From: JABSOG01 sp047617105
GTDB lineage: Bacteria > Pseudomonadota > Gammaproteobacteria > Enterobacterales > Alteromonadaceae
Length of the DNA: 18,660 nt
NCBI GenBank assembly: GCA_047617105.1
Contig: JBLGCB010000093.1
Span: forward strand, 1 to 18,660
Direction: 5' to 3'
Shown here one piece after another: positions 1 through 5,041 of the stretch (the stretch's first letter is position 1; every line of letters starts with the position of its first letter). The position numbers were made by a program, and so were the translations under genes. A model generated the notes under the pieces. It was given only the letters and a program-made list of their open reading frames with translations. It did not search any database and was not told the origin of the DNA.

Positions 1-157
1 ATAACGGCGAGACGTCGCGCCCGGCCAGCAAGTAATCAATATCACTGTTTTGGCCGACTTTACTGCCAGCGGATTGGTTTTTAGAATGATATCGGGAAGA
101 TAAAATACCAACAAACATAAAAATGGCCAAAAAAACCACAAAAGCGAAGATCTCCAT
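1..157 (-). CDS. Sodium:solute symporter family protein, N-terminal fragment
   Basis: Partial gene running off the left edge; 52 codons are visible. The product begins with a hydrophobic segment (residues about 1-21, MEIFAFVVFLAIFMFVGILSS as two short pieces MEIFAFVVFLAIF and MFVGILSS). A polar stretch and the motif DYLLAGRDVSPL follow. A first membrane helix followed by D-Y-x-L-A-G-R is typical of the start of SSS-family transporters, inner-membrane proteins that use the sodium gradient to import proline, sugars, acetate or similar solutes. The substrate cannot be told from this fragment. The ATG at 157 is preceded by ACAGG about 11 bases upstream and by a good promoter. It is divergent from the AraC-type regulator, which may control it. 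An unrelated membrane protein is possible but less likely. Confidence 0.6.
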   Translation of the reverse strand, partial: MEIFAFVVFLAIFMFVGILSSRYHSKNQSAGSKVGQNSDIDYLLAGRDVSPL

Positions 158-196
158 GCACTGAACCTGTGTCACACGTTAATTTGAAAGTGAGCC

Positions 197-225
197 ATAA
201 TATGCATAGGTCAGGCCGATTACAA
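197..225 (-). promoter_or_regulatory. Predicted sigma-70 promoter of the symporter gene
   Basis: On the minus strand, TTGTAA (220-225) and TATTAT (197-202) are separated by exactly 17 bases. They match the -35 consensus at 4 of 6 positions and the -10 consensus at 5 of 6. Transcription would start near 190, about 33 bases before the ATG at 157. The site lies in the intergenic region shared with the divergent AraC-type gene, so the regulator could act here; no operator was identified. Confidence 0.45.
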
Positions 226-297
226 CAGGTTGAGCAGTTACAAATTTAAGATGTTATTATAAAGTGAAAAGTGATTGGGCAGGCAAGGCTGATGACA

Positions 298-1302
298 ATG
301 AAAACAACACCACCCGAAATGGCAATAGAAACAACCCGGGAACTGTATAAAACCCTAGTGTCACACGGGGCAGACAGCGCGGCGTTGGTGGCGAAGTCGG
401 GCATTAACCTGACTGAGCTGGAGACCTCCGATGGTCGTTATCCGGTATCTGCTCACCTGAATTTATGGAAAGCCGGAGAATCGTTATTAGATTTGGCGGC
501 GATCGGGCTTCAGATGGGCACCAAATCAGATCCATATAATCGTGGTATCGTCGGGCTGGTATTTACTGCCAGTGCCAATCTTGAACAAGCGGTGAGCAAT
601 AAAATTCGCTATACCAAGATTCTGGCTGATCATATCAGCCTTGAATTCGATAAACAGGATGATGAATTTGCCATGACTTATTCTATTCTCGAAGGTTATT
701 TTCACAGTTACGAAATTGAACGGGTCTTTGCCGGATTTCTGAATTGGGTGCGCACCTTTATCGGTCAGAAAATCAATCCTGTTCGTTTGAGCTTTCAGTA
801 CGCACAACCATCACACTTTGAAGCGTATAAAAAACACTTTCAATGCCCGATGTTATTTGACCAGCCCACCAATACCATCACCTTACCGGCCCATATTCTT
901 GGCGTCGAAAATCCGAAAAATAACGAGTATCTTTACAACATCCTGAAAGAACACGCTGAAAATGTGCTCAGTAAAGTAGATATCAAAGCCAACTTTGTCG
1001 CTGAAATTGGTGGCATGATCGCCGGACGGTTGTGCCATGGTAATTTTTCGGCGGAAGAAATCGCCGCGTCACTGAAAGTCAGCAAACGTACCTTGAACCG
1101 CAAGCTCAGCGATGAAGGGGCCACGTACCAGAGTATTCTTGATGATATTCGCAAAGAAATGGCCATTTCATATCTCGAACAAGGCGAGTGCTCGGTGCAG
1201 ACCATTCCTTATTTATTGGGGTATTCAGAAAGTAGGGGTTTTTTACGGGCATTTAAACGTTGGACGGGTTGTTCGCCAAAACAATATTTGGACACTGATT
1301 AA
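298..1302 (+). CDS. AraC-family transcriptional regulator
   Basis: A DNA-binding activator or repressor of 334 aa. The C-terminal ~100 residues form the AraC double helix-turn-helix: first helices SAEEIAASLKVSKRTLNRKL, then the signature I-x-Y-L-L-G-Y-S-E-S-x-G-F-x-R-A-F-K-R-W-T-G-x-S-P-x-x-Y. The N-terminal ~200 residues fit the 'arabinose-binding-like' N-domain of OruR/ArgR-type AraC proteins, which bind small ligands; this is a family-level assignment. Length is normal for the group (330-345 aa). Three starts are possible: GTG 271, ATG 292 and ATG 298. I chose 298 because AAGG at 285-288 lies 9 bases upstream of it, whereas it is only 3 bases from ATG 292 and GTG 271 has no ribosome-binding sequence. 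Divergence from the symporter gene suggests local control of solute uptake. The ligand is unknown. Confidence 0.9.
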   Translation: MKTTPPEMAIETTRELYKTLVSHGADSAALVAKSGINLTELETSDGRYPVSAHLNLWKAGESLLDLAAIGLQMGTKSDPYNRGIVGLVFTASANLEQAVSNKIRYTKILADHISLEFDKQDDEFAMTYSILEGYFHSYEIERVFAGFLNWVRTFIGQKINPVRLSFQYAQPSHFEAYKKHFQCPMLFDQPTNTITLPAHILGVENPKNNEYLYNILKEHAENVLSKVDIKANFVAEIGGMIAGRLCHGNFSAEEIAASLKVSKRTLNRKLSDEGATYQSILDDIRKEMAISYLEQGECSVQTIPYLLGYSESRGFLRAFKRWTGCSPKQYLDTD

Positions 1303-1332
1303 GCTAAATTGGTCGATATTTCTGGCTTGGAT

Positions 1333-1361
1333 TTGATTGTTAGGGTTTTGCCGACTATTTT
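1333..1361 (+). promoter_or_regulatory. Possible sigma-70 promoter of the beta-propeller gene
   Basis: TTGATT (1333-1338) and TATTTT (1356-1361) are 17 bases apart, each matching consensus at 4 of 6 positions. They lie 55 bases before the start codon at 1416. The spacing is right but the hexamers are weak, so this is tentative. Confidence 0.3.
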
Positions 1362-1415
1362 TGAAGGTAGGCTTAAATATAACAACGATAACCCCTGCAC
1401 TAAGAGGAAAAAATT

Positions 1416-2699
1416 ATGTCTATCATATTCCCTGTCAGTAAACACTTTTCGTTAATCAAACAATTTAAAGCAACGGTGAAAACAACCCTTACTCTATCGG
1501 CCTTTTTATCGGTTTTAGCGGCGGCAATGGCTGTAGTGCCAACGGCCTCGGCGGATATGTTTATTAGCAGTTTTGGCACCGATGAACTGATGCGTTTTGA
1601 TGAAACCACAGGACAATACCTCGGTAATCTCGGCGCGGCGGTGAATGGCCCTTTTGCCTCTCAGATTGGATTTGATGGCGACTTGTTTGTCAGTAGCTTT
1701 AATACTGGTGAAGTGTTGCGTTTTGACAGCATCACCGGCGAATATCTGGGTGCATTTATCACTGCTGGACATGGTGGTTTAAGCCAGCCAACAGCACCAA
1801 ACTTTGGCCCTGATGGTAAGGTGTATGTGGGGGGTTTGGCCAGTCACCGAGTGCTTCGTTATGATGCTAATGGCCAGTTTATCGATGTCTTTGCTGATGG
1901 CGAAACCAGCCCGTTAAACGGCCCTTTTATGCAGACCTTCGATGCCACCAGCATGTATATTGCCAGTGGTCATACTAACAGCATTTTACGTTATGATTTA
2001 GCGACTAAAGAATATCTCGGTGAATTTGTGCCATCGGGCAGTGGTGGCGTGGTAACGCCAGTGGGGCTTGAGTTTGGTCCTGACGGCCATCTTTATACCA
2101 GCAGTGCAGGCACCAGCAGTGTGTTACGTTATCACGGTAAAACCGGTGAATTTATCGATGAATTTGTGCCACCGGGTAGCGGCGGTATGGACAGCCCACG
2201 GGCGATCCGTTTTGGTGGTCCCAACAATGATTTGTATGTGGTGAGCTCCAACACGGTTAATGTGCTGCGTTATGACCGGGTAACTGGTGAGTTTCTTGAC
2301 GTGATTATCGATGATATTGAGAGTGGTTTTAAAGCCCCCCGAGGTTTAACGTTTTCGCCCCGGCCAGAGTTTAGGCTAACGGCAAAACCAGCATCGATAA
2401 AGGCGACGGGTGGCTACAAAAAGGTCAGAATGTCGTGGACCGCGACCGATTTCACCGATGAATCACCAGATATTGAATTGCTGTCGGTGAGCGTGAATAA
2501 TGAATCCATTGATGTGTCGCGTTATATCCGCAAGGCCAGTTATGGCACTGCCGATAATCAGTTTAAAATCAGAACTAAAAACAAAACCGGTGCAGATTTA
2601 ATTTATACCATTATGTATCGGGCAACCAACGAGATGGGTGAATCGACACTGGCGACCACCACAGTCACGGTTCGCGCAGCTGCTCGTTTTTTACCGTAA
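1416..2699 (+). CDS. Exported six-repeat beta-propeller (NHL/SMP-30-like) protein
   Basis: A 427-aa protein with a long, basic N-region and a signal peptide (hydrophobic core about residues 24-42, likely cut after TASA, residue 46). The mature part holds six repeats of ~45 residues, each ending in a strand pattern like V-L-R-Y-D-x-x-T-G-E-F-L-D-x-F. The copies read LMRFDETTGQYLG, VLRFDSITGEYLG, VLRYDANGQFID, ILRYDLATKEYLG, VLRYHGKTGEFID and VLRYDRVTGEFLD, with 'FGPDGxLYV' turns between them. This is a six-bladed propeller of the NHL/SMP-30 superfamily, probably periplasmic or extracellular. The last ~90 residues (from about 335) look like an Ig/fibronectin-like beta domain. No catalytic residues or membrane anchor were recognised; a binding or scaffold role is possible but not shown. 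AAGAGGAA sits about 7 bases before the ATG. There is no apparent operon partner. Confidence 0.75.
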   Translation: MSIIFPVSKHFSLIKQFKATVKTTLTLSAFLSVLAAAMAVVPTASADMFISSFGTDELMRFDETTGQYLGNLGAAVNGPFASQIGFDGDLFVSSFNTGEVLRFDSITGEYLGAFITAGHGGLSQPTAPNFGPDGKVYVGGLASHRVLRYDANGQFIDVFADGETSPLNGPFMQTFDATSMYIASGHTNSILRYDLATKEYLGEFVPSGSGGVVTPVGLEFGPDGHLYTSSAGTSSVLRYHGKTGEFIDEFVPPGSGGMDSPRAIRFGGPNNDLYVVSSNTVNVLRYDRVTGEFLDVIIDDIESGFKAPRGLTFSPRPEFRLTAKPASIKATGGYKKVRMSWTATDFTDESPDIELLSVSVNNESIDVSRYIRKASYGTADNQFKIRTKNKTGADLIYTIMYRATNEMGESTLATTTVTVRAAARFLP

Positions 2700-2729
2700 T
2701 AACTATGCAGCGCACTCATCTTTTGCACC

Positions 2730-2777
2730 ATAACGGCGTTATTGTCGTACTCAAACAGTTGCATATGACCTATATGC
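2730..2777. repeat. Two short dyads in an otherwise featureless intergenic stretch
   Basis: ATAACG-G-CGTTAT (2730-2742) is a perfect palindrome around one base. GCATAT-GACCT-ATATGC (2761-2777) is a perfect 6-bp hairpin with a 5-base loop. Both lie between the propeller gene and the YciI-like gene. Neither is followed by a T-run on either strand, so they do not look like intrinsic terminators. Function unknown. Confidence 0.4.
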
Positions 2778-2828
2778 GCCTATTTTCCGTGCGGCTCTTT
2801 TCGTCAAGTTAAGGCCTTGTTCTGAAGC

Positions 2829-2853
2829 AAAATCTAAGCACGCTGAATCGTTA
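2829..2853 (+). repeat. Left arm of 25-bp imperfect inverted repeat
   Basis: The core TAAGCACGCTGAAT (2835-2848) is the exact reverse complement of 3251-3264. With AAAAT (2829-2833) and GTTA (2850-2853) on either side, the match is 23 of 25 bases. The two arms bracket the YciI-like gene. Confidence 0.75.
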
Positions 2854-2872
2854 TTGATTGTCAGGAAAATGA

Positions 2873-3160
2873 TCAGGCAAATAAAAACTCAAACTTTTCC
2901 GGTGCCATCACCGGTTCAAATTCGGTGATGGAATAGTTGGCCGCGCCACTGGTGATCAGGGGATCAACGTCGAAAACCTGGCGCAGCTCTGTTTCGTTGC
3001 TGTGTTTTGACACAATCACACCGCCAAGACGAGGGGCTTTTCTGCCGCCAAACATCAGTTTGTCGGCTTGGTACTCTTTACCCAAATGAGCCTGATGTTG
3101 TGCCGTCAGTTCTGGGGTGATTTTTTCCTTGTTTACAAAATTCATATCGACTAAGAACAT
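2873..3160 (-). CDS. YciI-like (YCII domain) protein
   Basis: A small cytoplasmic protein of 95 aa, normal for the YCII family (PF03795), which has a ferredoxin-like dimeric alpha+beta fold. Visible family features are the early histidine in T-A-Q-H-Q-A-H-L, the turn G-G-R-K-A-P-R-L-G-G-V-I-V, the D-P-L-I-T-S-G-A acid-plus-loop segment, and a final strand I-T-E-F-E-P-V. The conserved His/Asp pair has been proposed as an active site, but the reaction of most members is unknown. AGAGGAA precedes the ATG by about 5 bases. A perfect TATAAT on the minus strand (3235-3240) may be its -10 box, though no good -35 was found. The gene stands alone between the two arms of an inverted repeat. Confidence 0.8.
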   Translation of the reverse strand: MFLVDMNFVNKEKITPELTAQHQAHLGKEYQADKLMFGGRKAPRLGGVIVSKHSNETELRQVFDVDPLITSGAANYSITEFEPVMAPEKFEFLFA

Positions 3161-3245
3161 AATTTCCTCTATTTACAATTAACAAAACCGCACAGAGTGT
3201 ATGAATCTTAGCCGTGAAATACTCGGGCAAAGTGATTATATTGTG

Positions 3246-3270
3246 TAACTATTCAGCGTGCTTATATTTT
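3246..3270 (-). repeat. Right arm of 25-bp imperfect inverted repeat
   Basis: ATTCAGCGTGCTTA (3251-3264) is the perfect reverse complement of 2835-2848, extended by TAAC (3246-3249) and ATTTT (3266-3270) with one mismatch on each side. The arm contains the TAA stop codon (3262-3264) and last two codons of the HigA-like antitoxin gene. Confidence 0.75.
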
Positions 3271-3576
3271 AGAGTAATTTGTTAAGGTTACATCACCTTG
3301 GGGGAAATGTGCTTTGATCTCTAAAGAGCCGCCCATCGCTTCAATTAATTTTCGCAAGCTTTGTATTCGAAGATCAGATCGTCGCTCCATTTTGGCAATA
3401 GCAGGTTGTTTAACATCAAGCTGTTGAGCCAGGCTTTCTTGTGAAATACCAATGGCCTGACGTAATTCATAAAGCTCCATTTCTTCTCGCAGTTGAGTTT
3501 TTTGAGCCTCTATAGCAACACGACGTTGTGGTGAAATGTTTTCGGTTAGCTTGCTAAATACGTTTCGTCCCGTCAT
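3262..3576 (-). CDS. higA: XRE-family antitoxin, HigA type
   Basis: A 104-aa antitoxin that should bind and neutralise the toxin encoded just upstream and repress the shared promoter. Residues about 35-92 form a Cro/C1-type helix-turn-helix: LRQAIGISQESLAQQLDVKQ, then PAIAKMERRSDLRIQSLRKLIEAMGG in two helices, ending with the strand SLEIKAHFPQGDVTL. The layout (N-terminal basic arm, 'SPQRR' segment, HTH, then 'xAMGGxLExxAxFPxG') is that of antitoxins paired with Gp49/HigB-type toxins. The start ATG overlaps the toxin stop by four bases (ATGA, 3573-3576), so translation is coupled. The order is toxin first, as usual for higBA. The last codons fall inside an inverted-repeat arm. The type-level call is firm; the specific symbol is by family resemblance. 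Confidence 0.85.
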   Translation of the reverse strand: MTGRNVFSKLTENISPQRRVAIEAQKTQLREEMELYELRQAIGISQESLAQQLDVKQPAIAKMERRSDLRIQSLRKLIEAMGGSLEIKAHFPQGDVTLTNYSKI

Positions 3577-3935
3577 TTTATCAACCCCTCTTTTTTTAAC
3601 TCTTCAATATGTTCATCATAAAGCCTGTCGGCAACAGGAATGTATTCATGGTAAAAGCGATCTTGTCCGGTTTTGTTTCCACCAATTAACAAGATGGCAG
3701 AGCGTATCGGATCAAAAGCATAAAAAACCCTAATGGGGTGACCACCCGATTGGATTCTAAGCTCTCTCATGTGCTCATGCTTTGAACCATTGATGCCTGA
3801 TGAATGCGGATGTCTTAAGTTTGGTCCCAGCTCTATAAGAAGCTCAACTGTTGCTATTGCACTGTCTTGCTGCTTTTGTGAGAGCTGTAACCACCAATCG
3901 CCAAACTCATTGGTATATTCTACATTCCAAACCAT
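3573..3935 (-). CDS. higB: RelE-superfamily toxin, HigB/Gp49 type
   Basis: A 120-aa toxin of the 'phage-derived Gp49-like' group (PF05973). Members of this superfamily are mostly ribosome-dependent mRNA endonucleases, and free toxin would slow growth by cutting mRNA. Visible features are the helical N-terminus MVWNVEYTNEFGDWW, then L-x-E-L-G-P-x-L-x-x-P, the strand M-R-E-L-R-I, and R-V-F-Y-A-F-D-P-x-R-x-A-I-L-L-I-G-G-N-K-T. A charged C-terminal helix ADRLYDEHIEELKKEG follows. Length is normal and no truncation is seen. AAGGA lies about 8 bases before the ATG. It is first in a two-gene operon with the overlapping antitoxin gene. Substrate specificity cannot be read from sequence. Confidence 0.85.
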   Translation of the reverse strand: MVWNVEYTNEFGDWWLQLSQKQQDSAIATVELLIELGPNLRHPHSSGINGSKHEHMRELRIQSGGHPIRVFYAFDPIRSAILLIGGNKTGQDRFYHEYIPVADRLYDEHIEELKKEGLIK

Positions 3936-3952
3936 TAATTATTCCTTAAACA

Positions 3953-3983
3953 GAATATATTCCATTTTTGGAATGTCTGTCAA
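3953..3983 (-). promoter_or_regulatory. Promoter and candidate autoregulatory operators of higBA
   Basis: On the minus strand, a perfect -35 TTGACA (3978-3983) and a -10 TATATT (3954-3959; 5 of 6) are separated by 18 bases. Two dyads overlap it: the palindrome GAATATATTC (3953-3962) covers the -10, and ATTCCA-TTTT-TGGAAT (3959-3974) fills the spacer. Antitoxin-toxin complexes of this class bind palindromes over their own promoter, so these are natural candidate operators. The predicted start site is only about 12 bases upstream of the toxin ATG, giving a very short leader. Confidence 0.65.
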
Positions 3984-4129
3984 GTTGCTGATTACATAAT
4001 AAAGAAATAAAGGTATTTGATTTTCTAGGCATAAACAAGTAAAAAGTTAGAATATATTTCAATCAATTACAAATTAGACACAAGAGTAAGCTGAATCAGA
4101 CACAAATAAAAAATCGTTTATGTATTGGT

Positions 4130-4163
4130 AACAAAAAAGGCAGGAATAGAAGGTATCGTGTGC
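4130..4163 (+). repeat. Direct repeat, copy 1 (downstream of parE)
   Basis: A 34-base segment (an AACA-run, then GGCAGGAATAGAA, then TATCGTGTGC) that recurs at 4818-4850 in the same orientation with 31 of 34 positions identical: one base fewer in the A-run, and GG replaced by AA. It lies 34 bases beyond the parE stop codon. Confidence 0.8.
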
Positions 4164-4196
4164 TGCGGATCATTCCCGAACACGCTTTAAAAATAA

Positions 4197-4490
4197 CTAT
4201 TCAAAGTAAGCGACAATATCCATCTTCTTGTGTGGTATACCAATAATATCTATATAATCTTTACTAATCAGATAGAACACGACATGTTCACCTTGAGGGA
4301 AACTATAATATCTCTTAGCGACATCTGAGCGGTGCTTGCCCAAAAGTGGGTTTTCAGCCAGCCATGAAAAACGTTTATCAAGGTCTTTCAAATATCGATT
4401 ACGTTGTTCTTTCCCCCACCTTTTAGTGGTATAACGACCAATTAGTTTCAAGTCTTCCTTTGCTCTGGGGGTTAATCTTACACCCGCCAT
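4197..4490 (-). CDS. parE: ParE-family toxin of a ParDE-type toxin-antitoxin system
   Basis: A 97-aa protein of the ParE branch of the RelE/ParE superfamily. Characterised ParE toxins inhibit DNA gyrase and block replication. Visible motifs are the N-terminal L-T-P-R-A-K-E-D-L-x-x-I, then Y-T-x-x-R-W-G-x-E-Q-x-x-x-Y, F-x-x-L-A-E-N-P-L-L-G-K, the strand Y-Y-S-F-P-Q-G-E-H-V-V-F-Y, and the C-terminal I-I-G-I-P-H-K-K-M-D. These match the standard ParE pattern over the full usual length, so the gene looks intact. The ATG overlaps the antitoxin stop by one base (TGATG), which couples translation. The gene is AT-rich compared with the flanking backbone, consistent with acquisition. Gyrase as target is inferred from the family. 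Confidence 0.88.
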   Translation of the reverse strand: MAGVRLTPRAKEDLKLIGRYTTKRWGKEQRNRYLKDLDKRFSWLAENPLLGKHRSDVAKRYYSFPQGEHVVFYLISKDYIDIIGIPHKKMDIVAYFE

Positions 4491-4738
4491 CAGGTTTCGT
4501 TATCCAGTTCTTCAATCAATCCGTCCATGGAAAAGCCCTCAACAAAATCACCTTGCTCTGCTTGTTTTGCCCCTTGTGCCAGATGAGTTCGCAATGCTGC
4601 CAGTCTTGCCTTTCGCTCTTCCATAGTACGCAACGCATCACGTACAACCTCGCTGGCAGAACCATATCGACCACTTTTGACTTCATTTTTGATGAACACT
4701 TCCCAATGTTCACCGAGACTAAGGCTGGTTGTTGCCAT
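4490..4738 (-). CDS. parD: ParD-family ribbon-helix-helix antitoxin
   Basis: An 82-aa antitoxin. The N-terminal part (ATTSLSLGEHWEVFIKNEV, then KSGRYGSASEVVRDALRTMEERKARLAAL) is the ribbon-helix-helix DNA-binding dimer domain of the ParD/CC2985 type. The C-terminal tail, rich in Glu and Asp, is the part that normally wraps the ParE toxin. The start is ATG 4738, with GAGGTG just upstream at good spacing; an in-frame TTG at 4750 overlaps that ribosome-binding site and is unlikely. It is the first gene of the operon, with parE following by one-base overlap. The dimer would be expected to repress its own promoter, probably through the palindrome at 4785-4810. Confidence 0.88.
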   Translation of the reverse strand: MATTSLSLGEHWEVFIKNEVKSGRYGSASEVVRDALRTMEERKARLAALRTHLAQGAKQAEQGDFVEGFSMDGLIEELDNET

Positions 4739-4775
4739 ATAACACCTCAAATACTATTCATAAATAACAATTTTG

Positions 4776-4804
4776 AATATAGTTTGATTCTTGCCAATTG
4801 GCAA
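4776..4804 (-). promoter_or_regulatory. Promoter of parDE
   Basis: On the minus strand, TTGCCA (4799-4804; 5 of 6) and TATATT (4776-4781; 5 of 6) are separated by exactly 17 bases, 38 bases upstream of the parD ATG. The -35 element lies within a long perfect palindrome, so a repressor bound there would occlude RNA polymerase. Confidence 0.6.
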
Positions 4805-4810
4805 GAATCA
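4785..4810. promoter_or_regulatory. 26-bp perfect palindrome, candidate ParD operator
   Basis: The half-site TGATTCTTGCCAA (4785-4797) is followed immediately by its exact reverse complement (4798-4810), giving 26 bp with no mismatch and no loop. It overlaps the -35 region of parDE. Perfect dyads at this place are typical of operators for ribbon-helix-helix antitoxins. There is no T-run beside it, so an intrinsic terminator is unlikely. Confidence 0.7.
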
Positions 4811-4817
4811 TGTGTGA

Positions 4818-4850
4818 AACAAAAAGGCAGGAATAGAAAATATCGTGTGC
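4818..4850 (+). repeat. Direct repeat, copy 2 (upstream of the parDE promoter)
   Basis: The second copy of the ~33-base repeat found at 4130-4163, starting 8 bases outside the palindrome. The two copies bracket the whole parDE unit, including its promoter and operator, on a ~690-bp segment. Confidence 0.8.
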
Positions 4851-5041
4851 AAGTGTACTACCTAGCCTACCTTAAGCCCGATTCATATCACCTCACCACC
4901 TGTCACTAATCACAGCAGCGAATACTGGCCTTATGGCAACGATGGATTATACTCAAACAAGCGATACACCTCATAAAAAATAACAATATACCGTTTCATC
5001 AAAGCAAACATTAGGAAGCCGGTGTATTACAGGAGATTGTA
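4851..5041 (+). promoter_or_regulatory. Upstream region of the metalloprotease gene
   Basis: The stretch from the parD start to the protease start (4739-5041) holds the parDE promoter, palindrome and repeat in its left part. The right 190 bases contain no gene that I can support. CAGGAGA at 5030-5036 is a good ribosome-binding site 5 bases before the ATG at 5042. A TATACT near 4948 could be a -10 element, but the base sequence 17 upstream is not a convincing -35. No regulator site was recognised. Confidence 0.4.

Noticed and set aside
2730..2850. Integron attC recombination site, suggested by GTTA/TAAC motifs and nearby toxin-antitoxin genes
   Set aside because: The core sites do not fit RYYYAAC/GTTRRRY properly, the inner arms do not pair, and the direct repeats around parDE lack these motifs too.
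3953..3974. Intrinsic terminator from the ATTCCA/TGGAAT hairpin
   Set aside because: The stem is only 6 bp and A/T-rich with no T-run after it on either strand. It sits exactly between promoter elements of higBA, so an operator is the better reading.
4139..4196. Terminator after parE
   Set aside because: A T-run exists on the minus strand near 4133-4138, but the sequence before it does not form a convincing GC-rich stem.
4460..4909. 149-codon plus-strand frame across the parD region
   Set aside because: It is antisense to the well-supported parD gene, Cys/His/Gln-rich and without a ribosome-binding site: a shadow frame.
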